Positions 7,697-16,389 are shown, numbered from the stretch's first letter. The stretch: 64,000 nt of DNA from Oscillospiraceae bacterium (GCA_017627975.1 JAGAFT010000040.1:6301-70300), one strand, 5' to 3'. Program-made: numbers and translations. The notes: generated from the letters alone by a model not told the origin.

Positions 7697-9961
7697 ATGG
7701 AAAAACAGATCCGCATTGCCCTCGCGGGCAATCCGAACAGCGGCAAGACAACCCTGTTCAATGCCCTGACCGGCTCGAACCAGTTTGTCGGCAACTGGCC
7801 GGGCGTCACGGTTGAGAAGAAGGAAGGACGCCTGAAAAACCACAAAGATGTTATCGTAACAGACCTGCCGGGCATCTACTCCCTCTCGCCCTATACGCTG
7901 GAAGAGGTGGTTGCGCGTAATTATCTGATTGAGGAACGCCCCGATGTCATCCTGAACATCGTCGACGCGACGAACCTGGAACGCAACCTCTATCTGACCA
8001 CACAGCTGGTGGAGATCGGCATCCCGGTGGTCATTGCCCTGAACATGATGGACCTGATCCGCCGGAAGGGCGATAACATCAACGTGCCGGAGCTCAGTCG
8101 TCAGCTTGGCTGCAAGGTGGTCGAGATTTCCGCTCTGAGGGGCGAAGGAACCGAAGCTGCCGCAGAGGCGGCCATCGCGGCCGCTGAAGGGACAAAGACC
8201 ATTCCGCAGCACACGTTCTCCGGCGCGGTGGAACATGCGCTGGCGCATATTGAAGAAGTTACGGTTCATTGTCTGCCGGAGGAGCAGCAGAGATGGTACG
8301 CGATCAAGATCTTTGAACGCGATGCAAAAGTACAGGAAAAGCTGAATCTTGAGCAGAGCGTTCTGGATCATGTGGAGAAGGATATCGCGGCTGCCGAGAA
8401 GGAGCTGGACGACGACGCAGAGAGTATCATCACAAACGAGCGCTATGTCTGGATCGCAGGGGTCATAAAGGGCTGCTACAGAAAAGCGAAGGCCGGGGGA
8501 CTCAGCACCTCGGACAAGATCGACCAGGTGGTTACGAACCGTATCCTGGGCCTGCCGATCTTCGCGGTGATCATGTATCTGGTCTACTGGATTGCCATGG
8601 GGCCCTTCGGAAGCTTCCTGACCGACTGGACCAACGATGTGCTGGGCAGCGCGTGGCTGACAGAGGGCTCCAGGGGCATCATGGAACGCCTCGGCGCGGC
8701 CGACTGGCTGACCGGGCTGGTCTCCGACGGCATTTTTGCCGGCGTGGGTGCGGTGCTCGGCTTTGTCCCTCAGATGCTGGTGCTGTTCCTGATGCTCTGC
8801 ATCCTGGAGGATTGCGGCTATATGGCGCGCATTGCCTTCATCATGGACCGGATTTTCCGCCGCTTTGGCCTTTCGGGCAAGAGCTTCATCCCCATGCTGG
8901 TGGGTATGGGCTGCGGCGTGCCGGGCGTTATGGCCTCGCGAACCATCGAAAACGAGCGTGATCGGCGTATGACGATCATGACGACCACCTTCATCCCCTG
9001 CGGTGCCAAAATGCCGATTATCGGCCTCATCGCGGGCGCCCTCTTCGGCAAGAGCGGCTTCGTTGCCACCAGTGCTTACTTCATCGGCATTGCGGCGATC
9101 ATTGTTTCGGGCATCATGCTGAAGAAGACGAAGATGTTTGCCGGCGATCCGGCGCCCTTCGTCATGGAGCTTCCGGCCTATCATGTGCCTTCCGCGGTAA
9201 ATGTCCTGCGCGGCACCTGGGAACGCGGCTGGTCCTTCATCAAGCGTGCGGGAACCGTCATCCTGCTCAGCTCCATTGTGATCTGGTTCCTGTCCGGCTT
9301 CGGCACGGTGAACGGGAAGTTCGGCATGGTGAAAACGCTCTTCCAGGACGAAACGCTGGTGACAGATGAATATGTCGTGAGCCTGGCCGAGAAAATGAAC
9401 ATTCCCGAAGAGGACGTCACCCCGATGGATGCCTCCATGCTGGCGAGTGTCGGTAATGCCGTATCACCTGTGTTTCGGCCTCTGGGCTTCGGTTCCTGGA
9501 AACCGACCGTGGCGACCGTGACGGGACTTGTCGCGAAAGAAGAGGTTGTCGGAACCTTCGGCGTGCTGTATAATTATGATGACAAGAACGGCGAAGAGGA
9601 GCTCGGAGAAGAGGGCGAGCAGATCTGGGGGCGTGTTGAGGAAGACTTCAACAGCTTTTCCGGCGGCCACGGCAAGCTTGCGGCCTATGCCTTCATGATC
9701 TTCAACCTGCTCTGCGCACCCTGCTTCGCGGCCATCGGAGCCATCAAGCGTGAGATGAACAACCGCAAGTGGACCTGGTTTGCCATTGGGTACCAGTGCC
9801 TGTTTGCCTATGCGATCGGCCTTGCGGTCTTCCAGATCGGAAAGGTCTTTGCAGGCGGGATGAACGTTGTCGGCCTCGCGGTCGCGCTTGTCCTTGTCGC
9901 GGCGATGTGCTGGCAGCTCTTCAAACCCTATCACGAAGCGGATCAGCTGACCGTTCAGTAA
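7697..9961 (+). CDS. feoB: Ferrous iron permease FeoB
   Basis: A 754-residue inner-membrane Fe(II) transporter. The N-terminal G-protein domain has G1 GNPNSGKT (11-18), G3 DLPG (56-59) and G4 NMMD (116-119). A helical GDI-like region follows (about 170-270). The C-terminal half holds two Gate-type repeats with the conserved cysteine motif GCGVPGVMA and many membrane helices, plus a short acidic insertion near residue 630 (DDKNGEEELGEEGE). Length fits the family. Operon order feoA-feoA-feoB-Cys-rich protein-HMA protein gives the role: uptake of ferrous iron under anaerobic conditions. Confidence 0.97.
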   Translation: MEKQIRIALAGNPNSGKTTLFNALTGSNQFVGNWPGVTVEKKEGRLKNHKDVIVTDLPGIYSLSPYTLEEVVARNYLIEERPDVILNIVDATNLERNLYLTTQLVEIGIPVVIALNMMDLIRRKGDNINVPELSRQLGCKVVEISALRGEGTEAAAEAAIAAAEGTKTIPQHTFSGAVEHALAHIEEVTVHCLPEEQQRWYAIKIFERDAKVQEKLNLEQSVLDHVEKDIAAAEKELDDDAESIITNERYVWIAGVIKGCYRKAKAGGLSTSDKIDQVVTNRILGLPIFAVIMYLVYWIAMGPFGSFLTDWTNDVLGSAWLTEGSRGIMERLGAADWLTGLVSDGIFAGVGAVLGFVPQMLVLFLMLCILEDCGYMARIAFIMDRIFRRFGLSGKSFIPMLVGMGCGVPGVMASRTIENERDRRMTIMTTTFIPCGAKMPIIGLIAGALFGKSGFVATSAYFIGIAAIIVSGIMLKKTKMFAGDPAPFVMELPAYHVPSAVNVLRGTWERGWSFIKRAGTVILLSSIVIWFLSGFGTVNGKFGMVKTLFQDETLVTDEYVVSLAEKMNIPEEDVTPMDASMLASVGNAVSPVFRPLGFGSWKPTVATVTGLVAKEEVVGTFGVLYNYDDKNGEEELGEEGEQIWGRVEEDFNSFSGGHGKLAAYAFMIFNLLCAPCFAAIGAIKREMNNRKWTWFAIGYQCLFAYAIGLAVFQIGKVFAGGMNVVGLAVALVLVAAMCWQLFKPYHEADQLTVQ

Positions 9962-9970
9962 GAAACAGAT

Positions 9971-10000
9971 GTCCTTCCCCGCCGGAGGGAGGGGAAGGAC
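9971..10000 (+). repeat. Intra-operon hairpin after feoB
   Basis: A 10-bp perfect GC-rich stem (9971-9980 with 9991-10000) without a T-run, between feoB and the next gene. It looks like an mRNA-processing or stabilising hairpin rather than a terminator. Confidence 0.6.
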
Positions 10001-10051
10001 AAAACCCAAAGATAAGAGTTGCCCGGTGATTTGGAGAAAGGAGGAATCGCA

Positions 10052-10273
10052 ATGTTTACGTGGCTTTCAGCCAACCTTGTCAACCTGGTGATCGTGGCGG
10101 CCCTGGCACTGATCGTGGGCTTCGCGATCCGGAGCATGATCCGGGACCGAAAGGCCGGAAAATCCTCCTGTGGCGGCAGCTGTGCTTCCTGCGGCGCCTG
10201 CGGCAGCTGTGCAGGAAGCTGTACATCCGCTTTGTCTGCTCCGGCCGGGACTAAGAAAGGAACGCGGACATGA
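10052..10273 (+). CDS. FeoB-associated Cys-rich membrane protein
   Basis: A 73-residue protein with one membrane helix (about residues 8-30) and a cytoplasmic tail carrying six cysteines at 40, 44, 47, 50, 53 and 57 in a Gly/Ser/Ala-rich setting. It matches the small Cys-rich proteins routinely found next to FeoB in Firmicutes, which may fill the place of FeoC or handle iron at the inner mouth of the transporter; the mechanism is not established. I chose ATG 10052, preceded by GAAAGGAGG, over an in-frame start at 10019. It overlaps the next gene by four bases (ATGA), implying translational coupling. Confidence 0.9.
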   Translation: MFTWLSANLVNLVIVAALALIVGFAIRSMIRDRKAGKSSCGGSCASCGACGSCAGSCTSALSAPAGTKKGTRT

Positions 10274-10524
10274 TCAAGACGATCGTGAAGGTGGACGGGA
10301 TGATGTGCGGCATGTGCGAAGCGCATGTCAACGACGCCGTCCGCAGAGCAATGCCGGTGAAGAAGGTCAGCTCTTCTCACATAAAGGGAGAAACCGTGAT
10401 TCTCAGTGAGGACGCACCAGACCCGGAAAAGATTCGGGACGCAATCAAACCGACAGGATACACGGTAACGGAAATCTCCAGCAGACCTTATGAAAAGAAA
10501 GGCCTCCGGGCACTCTTTGGCTGA
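10270..10524 (+). CDS. Heavy-metal-associated (HMA) domain protein
   Basis: An 84-residue protein with a ferredoxin-like HMA fold. The metal-binding motif GMMCGMC (GMxCxxC) is at residues 10-16, followed by EAHVNDAVRRA and the typical second half ending KPTGYTVTEI. HMA domains usually bind Cu(I) or similar soft metals and pass them to partners. Here it is the last gene of the feo operon, overlapping the Cys-rich gene, so a link to iron or metal handling at FeoB is suggested by context only. The C-terminal 12 residues are a basic tail. Cytoplasmic. Confidence 0.9.
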   Translation: MIKTIVKVDGMMCGMCEAHVNDAVRRAMPVKKVSSSHIKGETVILSEDAPDPEKIRDAIKPTGYTVTEISSRPYEKKGLRALFG

Positions 10525-10551
10525 CGGGAGAGAAGAGAATAATAAAAGCAG

Positions 10552-10577
10552 AAACCTGCCTGAGCGGCAGGTTTTTT
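10552..10577 (+). terminator. Terminator of the feo operon
   Basis: A 9-bp stem (10552-10560 with 10566-10574), 5-base loop and six T residues. Classic rho-independent form. Confidence 0.9.
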
Positions 10578-10660
10578 GCATATGACCTGGCTTCTCCGAG
10601 GAAAGTTAAGGTAAATCTAAGGATAATTTGTTAATGTTTCTTCTGCCACGGCAGAAATCC

Positions 10661-10689
10661 TTGAAAAAGGACAGAAAATACGGTAAAAT
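10661..10689 (+). promoter_or_regulatory. Promoter of the polyphosphate polymerase operon
   Basis: TTGAAA (10661-10666), 17-base spacer, TAAAAT (10684-10689), 28 bases before the GTG start at 10717. Confidence 0.75.
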
Positions 10690-10716
10690 CCAAGAATCTG
10701 ACGAAGAGAAAAGAAG

Positions 10717-11403
10717 GTGAGTCTGCTGGAGACCCATTATCGGCATGAATGGAAGCACACGATCAACTATACAGATCTGCTGGTGATCCGACAGCGTCTG
10801 CGGGCTGTCGCGAAACCCGACGAGCATGCCCGGGGCGGGCAGTATCTGATCCGGAGCCTTTATTTTGACAATGCCCGGGATAAGGCACTGCGGGAGAAGA
10901 TCGACGGAGTCAACATGCGGGAAAAGTTCCGTATCCGGTATTACAACGGGGATACAACGCTGATCCACCTGGAGAAAAAGAGCCGACGCAGCGGCCTCGG
11001 AACCAAGTACAGCGCGGTGCTCAGCGCGGAAGAGGTACAGAAGATTCTCGATGGGGACATCGGCTGGATGCGCGGATGCGACCGGCCGCTGGTGCAGGAG
11101 CTCTACTGCAAGATGCGCAATCAGGGCTTGCGGCCGAAGACCATCGTCGATTATGTTCGGGAGCCCTATGTTTTCCGGCCGGGAAACGTTCGGGTAACCT
11201 TCGATCGGGACATCCGGACCGCGCTGTCCTGCGAGGACTTCCTGAATCCGGACTGTGTCACCATCCCGGCGGGAGATGCCGGGATCATCCTGGAGGTCAA
11301 GTGGGACGAATTTCTCCCGGACATCATTCGCGATGCGGTCTGGATGCCCGGCAGGCGGGAGACCGCGTTTTCCAAATATGCACAATGCAGAATCTACGGC
11401 TGA
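10717..11403 (+). CDS. VTC-domain polyphosphate polymerase family protein
   Basis: A 228-residue protein of the VTC (vacuolar transporter chaperone catalytic, CYTH-like tunnel) family. Family features visible are YRHEWKHTIN at the start, the basic SLYFDN and REKFRIRYYN segments, HLEKKSRR, and the late acidic ILEVKWDEF. In yeast Vtc4 this fold makes polyphosphate from ATP; bacterial members are widespread but less studied. It starts with GTG 17 bases after the predicted transcript start region, RBS AGAAGG. It is followed at 27 bases by a DUF4956 membrane protein, a pairing often seen in Firmicutes. Catalysis is inferred from family. Confidence 0.85.
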   Translation: MSLLETHYRHEWKHTINYTDLLVIRQRLRAVAKPDEHARGGQYLIRSLYFDNARDKALREKIDGVNMREKFRIRYYNGDTTLIHLEKKSRRSGLGTKYSAVLSAEEVQKILDGDIGWMRGCDRPLVQELYCKMRNQGLRPKTIVDYVREPYVFRPGNVRVTFDRDIRTALSCEDFLNPDCVTIPAGDAGIILEVKWDEFLPDIIRDAVWMPGRRETAFSKYAQCRIYG

Positions 11404-11430
11404 GACAGATAGAAAAAAGGAGATCAAACG

Positions 11431-12102
11431 ATGACATTTCAAGATGTTTTCAAGTCCAGTTTTCTGGAAAATGTGAGTGCGATCAGCGTTCTGGATATGG
11501 GGCTGGCGCTGCTGCTGGCCTTCGGACTGGGGCTGTTCATCTTTTTTGTTTATAAAAAGACCTACGCCGGAGTGATGTATTCCTCCAGCTTCGGCGTGAC
11601 GCTGGTGGCGCTGACGATGATCACAACGCTGGTGATTTTGGCGGTCACATCGAACGTGGTGCTCTCCCTTGGCATGGTGGGCGCGCTTTCCATCGTTCGT
11701 TTCCGTACGGCAATCAAGGAGCCCCTGGACATCGCCTTCCTGTTCTGGGCGATCGCAGTGGGCATCGTACTGGCGGCGGGGATGATCCCGCTGGCGGTGT
11801 TTGGAAGTCTGTTTATCGGAATCATCATCCTGATCTTTGCCAACCGCAAGGACATGACCAATCCCTTCATTGTGGTGCTGGAATGTGACGGTCACGAAAA
11901 TGAAGAGAAGGCTCTGGACGCTCTTCGGCAGCACACCAGACGCTGCACGGTCAAGAGCAAGACCGCACGCAAGGGCGCGGTGGAGCTGAACCTCGAGGTC
12001 CGGCTGCGGGATACCAACACCGACTTTATCAATGAGCTTTCGGAGATGGAAGGGGTTCGGTCTGCCGTACTGGTCAGCTACAACGGAGATTACATGGGCT
12101 GA
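11431..12102 (+). CDS. DUF4956 membrane protein
   Basis: A 223-residue protein with about four membrane helices in residues 20-145, the signature ALSIVRFRTAIKEPLD after the third helix, and a soluble C-terminal domain of about 80 residues. The family has no established function. It travels with VTC-type polymerases, and the R-F-R-T-A-I-K-E core is conserved enough to suggest a phosphate- or polymer-handling role, for example moving or anchoring polyphosphate. That is inference from gene order. AAAGGAG RBS. The next gene starts 13 bases after its stop. Confidence 0.85.
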   Translation: MTFQDVFKSSFLENVSAISVLDMGLALLLAFGLGLFIFFVYKKTYAGVMYSSSFGVTLVALTMITTLVILAVTSNVVLSLGMVGALSIVRFRTAIKEPLDIAFLFWAIAVGIVLAAGMIPLAVFGSLFIGIIILIFANRKDMTNPFIVVLECDGHENEEKALDALRQHTRRCTVKSKTARKGAVELNLEVRLRDTNTDFINELSEMEGVRSAVLVSYNGDYMG

Positions 12103-12115
12103 GGAGGTCCGGATC

Positions 12116-14257
12116 ATGTCAACACATCGATATTTTGATGCGATCTGTGTTGTCGTGCTCATGCTGACGCTGTTGATCACCGTCCTGTTCATGAACGGAG
12201 AGGCCTATGGAATTCAGGTGATCGTGGATGAGGACGCCGAGGCCTACGGGCATGCCGTCCTTTTCACGGAGAACGATAAGAACGGAGCCTGGGATACCAC
12301 ACGTGCAACGAGGATTACGCTGGACGGAGACGAGGTCTCCGTATTCGGAGGCGGTGCCTACGCCTTTGACGGCAACGTCATGATCACCGGAAAAGGAAAG
12401 TATGTGATTTCCGGAACTCTGACAGACGGAAGCGTGATTGTAGACGCGGATAGCAGTGCCAAGATCTGGATCATGCTGGACGGTGTCGATATCACCTGCT
12501 CAACAGGGGCGTGCCTCGATGTGGAACAGGCGGACAAGGTGTTCCTCACCCTGGCAGAGGGAAGCAATAACCGTCTGACTACAATGGGCTTCTCGGCAGA
12601 GAACCGGACAGCGGGCATGGACGGCGCCGTCTTTTCCCGGGACGATCTGACGATCAACGGAACCGGCAGCCTGACCGTGACGGCAGCGGAAGAAAGCGGG
12701 ATTGTCTGCAATGACGAGCTCGTTTTCACCGGCGGGAGCATCACCGTGGATGCTGCAGCGGATGCTCTTCACGTCAACGACAACCTGCGCATCTTGGAAA
12801 CGCAGCTGAACCTGAAAGCCGGAGACGACGGGATCTCCCTCACGGGATTAGAAAGCGAGCTGTACTGGGAATCCGGTACATTGACGGCCACAGCCACGGG
12901 AGACGGCATCAATGCAGAAAACAACATCCGCATCCTGAATGGTTCTCTGACACTGGAAGTCGGAGACGACGGAATCTCGGTGGGCGGCGTTACAGGGACG
13001 CTTGAGATTACGGGCGGAACCGTTCAGATCACAGCGGCGGATAAGGGAATCGCCGCAGAAAACAGCGTAACGCTGGCCGGCGGAAACGTCGAAATCGTCG
13101 CGGAAGACGACGGCATATCGACAGCAGGCCTGTTCCGGATGGAAGACGGAAAGCTCGCCATCACAACCAGGGACGATGGAATTCATTCCGATACGGCGGT
13201 GGAGATCCGAGGCGGGACCGTCCAGATCCCGAGCTGCTACGAGGGGATCGAAGCGGTCACGATTGACGTGAGCGGCGGTGAGATCACAATTTACCCGGAG
13301 GACGACGGCCTCAACGCAAACGGAGGTACGGACAGCTTTGGCGGGACAGGCTTTGGCGGCAGAGGCGGCTTCATCGGAGGGCCGGGCGGCATGTTCGGCG
13401 GACCCGATTCAGGGATGCCCGGACAGACCGGTGAAGGTGAGAATGGCGGATTTGAGCCGCCGATGATGCCGGATGAAAACGGGAACGAGAGACCCGAGGC
13501 ACCCATGATGCCGGTTGAGAACGGAGATGTCAGGTCCGAGACCCCTGTGATGGGGAACGGGGAAGAACAGCATGAACCCGGCACGGATGCTGCCGCAGGG
13601 GAGCGCCCGACGATGACGATGCAGGATGCAGCCTCGAGCGAGATGACGGAGAACACAGAGACCTGGATCCATGTCAGCGGCGGCAGCTTAACCGTCATCA
13701 ACAGCGTTGCCCGGGACGCAGACGGGCTGGATTCCAACGGAGACATCATCATCTCCGGCGGAGTGATCCGCGTGAGCCTGACCAACAGCGGCAGCAACAG
13801 CGCGCTGGACTGCGGCAGTGAAAGCGGCGGTGTCATGGAAATCAGCGGCGGAGAGGTCATCGCCTGTGGAAGCTATGCCATGGCGGAGGGCTTTGATGAC
13901 AGCTCAAGTCAGTGCTCCATCCTGTATAACCTCAAGCGCGGAGCGCCTGCCGGGACGATGGTTGCCCTGGAAGACCGTGAAGGGAACGTTATTCTGAGTT
14001 ATGAAGCCCCTTGCAGCTTCTCTTCCGTGGCGATCAGCTGCCCGGAGATGCAGATGGGAGAGACTTATCTTGTTGCCATCGGCGACAGCGTCGAAGAGAT
14101 CACCCTGGACTCGGTTTCCGCGTCCTTCGATGACGCCCAGAGTGAGGGCTTCGGCGGCCCGATGAACTGGGGGCATATGCGCTTCCGGCCGGAATCCGAG
14201 CAGAACAGCGCCGCTCCGACAGAGACGGAAACGGCTGATACCGCGGCACAACAGTGA
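12116..14257 (+). CDS. Secreted Cthe_2159-type carbohydrate-binding beta-helix protein
   Basis: A 713-residue exported protein. The N-terminal 30 residues are a signal anchor. Residues about 45-400 form short repeated turns (GDDGIS, DGINAEN, DDGIHSD and similar), typical of the right-handed beta-helix family first seen in Clostridium thermocellum Cthe_2159, a polygalacturonate-binding protein. A low-complexity Gly/Met/Pro/Glu stretch (about 400-510) interrupts it, then further helix turns (LDSNGDI, SALDCGS). I start it at ATG 12116, with GAGGAGG upstream, not at the earlier in-frame ATG inside the previous gene. Such proteins are commonly the third gene after VTC and DUF4956; why a glycan-binding protein is linked to polyphosphate is unknown. 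Confidence 0.8.
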   Translation: MSTHRYFDAICVVVLMLTLLITVLFMNGEAYGIQVIVDEDAEAYGHAVLFTENDKNGAWDTTRATRITLDGDEVSVFGGGAYAFDGNVMITGKGKYVISGTLTDGSVIVDADSSAKIWIMLDGVDITCSTGACLDVEQADKVFLTLAEGSNNRLTTMGFSAENRTAGMDGAVFSRDDLTINGTGSLTVTAAEESGIVCNDELVFTGGSITVDAAADALHVNDNLRILETQLNLKAGDDGISLTGLESELYWESGTLTATATGDGINAENNIRILNGSLTLEVGDDGISVGGVTGTLEITGGTVQITAADKGIAAENSVTLAGGNVEIVAEDDGISTAGLFRMEDGKLAITTRDDGIHSDTAVEIRGGTVQIPSCYEGIEAVTIDVSGGEITIYPEDDGLNANGGTDSFGGTGFGGRGGFIGGPGGMFGGPDSGMPGQTGEGENGGFEPPMMPDENGNERPEAPMMPVENGDVRSETPVMGNGEEQHEPGTDAAAGERPTMTMQDAASSEMTENTETWIHVSGGSLTVINSVARDADGLDSNGDIIISGGVIRVSLTNSGSNSALDCGSESGGVMEISGGEVIACGSYAMAEGFDDSSSQCSILYNLKRGAPAGTMVALEDREGNVILSYEAPCSFSSVAISCPEMQMGETYLVAIGDSVEEITLDSVSASFDDAQSEGFGGPMNWGHMRFRPESEQNSAAPTETETADTAAQQ

Positions 14258-14373
14258 ATTAGAGATGCAGGCCTCGAAGCGAACAGCTCCGGGCCTGCTT
14301 CCATCTTCTCGAAGGCGTGAGAGCGGACTTGAAAGAGAGAAAACCAAGGAACGGACAGAGCAAGAAATAGCGA

Positions 14374-14415
14374 TTGACGCTGACAGAGGGAGCGGCTATA
14401 ATGACTTTGAAGTCA
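14374..14415 (+). promoter_or_regulatory. moeA promoter with start-site palindrome
   Basis: TTGACG (14374-14379), 17-base spacer, TATAAT (14397-14402). TGACTT and AAGTCA form an inverted repeat at 14402-14415, over the expected start site, which could be an operator. The leader to the ATG is only about 45 bases, too short for a molybdenum-cofactor riboswitch. Confidence 0.7.
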
Positions 14416-14453
14416 TATCTGCCGGTCCGGAGGGACCGCGGAAAGGAACTGTG

Positions 14454-15671
14454 ATGCCGATTACAACACCGTATCTGGAAGGGCGCAGAATCGTAACAAG
14501 CTTTATCTCTCCGGTGGGGACAGAGCTCTGCCCCATCGAGCTCTCCGCCGGCCGAATCCTGGCGGAGGATCTGATCGCTGCACAGAATGTCCCCCCATTT
14601 GACCGTTCCCCCTTTGACGGGTATGTATTTCGGGCGGAGGACAGCCGGAATGCCTCCAGGGAGACACCGGTAAGCCTGCGGATTCTTGAGGAAATCCCGG
14701 CATCCGGCGTACCGCACTTTCCGATCACACCGGGAACGGCCTCAAAGATCCTGACCGGTGCACCAATTCCCGAGGGAGGAGATGCGGTTGTTCCGTTTGA
14801 GCATACCAAATTCACCGAAGAGACGGTGACGCTGTTCTCTTCCTACGTCTCCGGTACCAACATCGTACGGATCGGAGAGGATATCCGAAAGGGCAGCCTG
14901 CTCACAGAGAAGGGAACTCTGATCGATCCCGGTGTGATGGGCTCGCTGGCTGCACAGAACATCAGCCGGCCGCTGGTCTACAGGCGGCCGCGCGTTGCGG
15001 TGCTGGCTACCGGGAGTGAGCTGGTAGAACTGGGGCATGACCTGGCACCGGGAAAGATCCATGACACAAACAGCTACAGCATGGCGGGCGCTATCCGGGA
15101 CCAGGGGGCGGAACCGGTCTATTACCGTGCGGTAAATGACAGCGTGGAGTCAATCGCCGAGGGACTGGAGAAGAGCCTGTCCGAGTGTGACGCGGTGGTG
15201 ACCACAGGCGGTGTTTCGGTCGGTGATTACGACCTGACGCCGGCCGCCATGGAAGCGATCGGCGCGGAGGTTTTCTTCCGCAAAGTTGACCTGAAGCCCG
15301 GTATGGCCTGCGCCTACGGGCAGAAGAATGGAAAGCTGATCTGCGGCTTATCAGGCAATCCGGCCTCTTCCATCACAAACTTTTATGCCATTGCCATGCC
15401 TGCGTTTCGGAAGCTCTGCGGACTTGGGGACTATGAGATTCATGAATTCCCGATCCGCCTGGCAGAGCGCTTTGGGAAGACGAGCCCGAACAACCGCATG
15501 CTGCGCGGCTTTCTGGAGCTATCCGACGGCACGGTCCGGATGCGTCTGTCAAAGGGGCAGGGCAATGTCATGATCAGCGGATTGATCGGCTGCGACGTGG
15601 CGGCGGTGATCCCTGCGGGAAGCGGACCGCTGGAAGCCGGGACAGAGCTCAGAGGCTTCTTCCTGAGATAA
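14454..15671 (+). CDS. moeA: Molybdopterin molybdenumtransferase MoeA
   Basis: A 405-residue cytoplasmic enzyme that inserts molybdate (or tungstate) into adenylylated molybdopterin. Visible motifs: PPFDRSPFDGYVF near residue 50, the TTGGVSVGDYD loop of the MoCF domain, and GLSGNPASS. The C-terminal domain IV is present. The start is set at ATG 14454 behind GAAAGGAAC and a clear promoter; a longer in-frame reading from 14265 would cross that promoter. mobB follows after 15 bases. No other Mo-cofactor gene or molybdoenzyme is in the window, so the client enzyme lies elsewhere. Confidence 0.93.
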   Translation: MPITTPYLEGRRIVTSFISPVGTELCPIELSAGRILAEDLIAAQNVPPFDRSPFDGYVFRAEDSRNASRETPVSLRILEEIPASGVPHFPITPGTASKILTGAPIPEGGDAVVPFEHTKFTEETVTLFSSYVSGTNIVRIGEDIRKGSLLTEKGTLIDPGVMGSLAAQNISRPLVYRRPRVAVLATGSELVELGHDLAPGKIHDTNSYSMAGAIRDQGAEPVYYRAVNDSVESIAEGLEKSLSECDAVVTTGGVSVGDYDLTPAAMEAIGAEVFFRKVDLKPGMACAYGQKNGKLICGLSGNPASSITNFYAIAMPAFRKLCGLGDYEIHEFPIRLAERFGKTSPNNRMLRGFLELSDGTVRMRLSKGQGNVMISGLIGCDVAAVIPAGSGPLEAGTELRGFFLR

Positions 15672-15686
15672 GAAAGGTGTAAGCGC

Positions 15687-16229
15687 GTGGAAAGAGCAGT
15701 CAGTATCCTTGGCTTTGCAGGCTATTCCGGATCCGGAAAGACAACTCTGATCGAGAGACTGATCCCGCTGCTGGAACAAGAGGGGATCCGGACCGCCGTC
15801 ATCAAGCATGATGCGCACGGGCTGCGTTTTGACACGGAGGGGAAAGACTCTCAGCGCTTTTCGGCGGCGGGAACAGCCTGTTCCCTCGTGAACGGACCGT
15901 CTGAGAGTGCAATCTTTCTCCGGAAGCCCCTGACCCTGGAGGAATCCATCCGTGCTGCGGCACTGCTCTCAAGTGCACAGCTCATTCTGATTGAGGGATA
16001 TAAGCACAATGCCTATGCCAGGATCGGCATCATGCGCCGGGAGACGGGGAAGGGCTTTCCCGATGCAGCAGAGCGCTTTGCGGCATTGGTGACGGACGAC
16101 GAGACAGTCAAAGCGGAGATTCCTGTATTTCACCCGGATGACGTGAAAGGGCTCTCGGCGTTCATTCTGGAGAATCTGAAGATGTTTGAGATCCGGATTT
16201 TGGACCGGACTGGTCAAATAGGCTGTTGA
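15687..16229 (+). CDS. mobB: Molybdopterin-guanine dinucleotide adapter MobB
   Basis: A 180-residue GTP-binding adapter acting in the final guanylylation step of molybdenum cofactor. It has a P-loop GYSGSGKTTLIERL near residue 10, the VIKHDAHG and FDTEGKDSQRF segments of the family, and LIEGYK. Start is GTG at 15687 with AGAAAGG upstream. It is cotranscribed with moeA. Its stop codon lies inside the -35 box of the metK promoter. The presence of MobB suggests the host makes dinucleotide-type cofactor, though MobA is not seen here. Confidence 0.9.
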   Translation: MERAVSILGFAGYSGSGKTTLIERLIPLLEQEGIRTAVIKHDAHGLRFDTEGKDSQRFSAAGTACSLVNGPSESAIFLRKPLTLEESIRAAALLSSAQLILIEGYKHNAYARIGIMRRETGKGFPDAAERFAALVTDDETVKAEIPVFHPDDVKGLSAFILENLKMFEIRILDRTGQIGC

Positions 16230-16253
16230 CAAGCCGGAAAAACCTGATATAAT
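16226..16253 (+). promoter_or_regulatory. metK promoter
   Basis: TTGACA (16226-16231), 16-base spacer, TATAAT (16248-16253) with an extended TGA. It overlaps the mobB stop codon and drives the riboswitch leader. Confidence 0.9.
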
Positions 16254-16271
16254 ACGCTTAACAATTAAACA

Positions 16272-16367
16272 CCTTATCAAGAGTGGTGGAGGGAACGGCC
16301 CTGTGAAACCCGGCAACCTGCGGTGATGCGTAAGGTGCCAAGTCCGGCGGTGAGACGAAAGATGAGG
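16272..16367 (+). promoter_or_regulatory. SAM-I (S-box) riboswitch
   Basis: The leader has the S-box core: CTTATCAAGAG, GGTGGAGGGA, CCCTGTGAAACCCGGCAACC, GGTGCCAA and GAAAGATGAG in order. P1 is formed by 16272-16278 with 16361-16367. Binding of S-adenosylmethionine should favour the terminator at 16390-16416 and switch metK off, which is the known mode for this class. Confidence 0.95.
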
Positions 16368-16389
16368 CTTCTGACAGTGAACCCTTTTG

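Noticed and set aside
7172..9184. 670-codon open frame antisense to feoB
   Set aside because: His/Asp/Arg-rich composition typical of the complement of a GC-biased gene; feoB on the other strand has all G-protein motifs and an operon context.
10606..12192. Open frame antisense to the polyphosphate polymerase and DUF4956 genes
   Set aside because: It runs through a clear promoter and two coherent genes, with no own start signals.
14403..14453. Molybdenum-cofactor riboswitch in front of moeA
   Set aside because: The leader is about 45 bases and holds only one small hairpin; the known riboswitch class is far longer.
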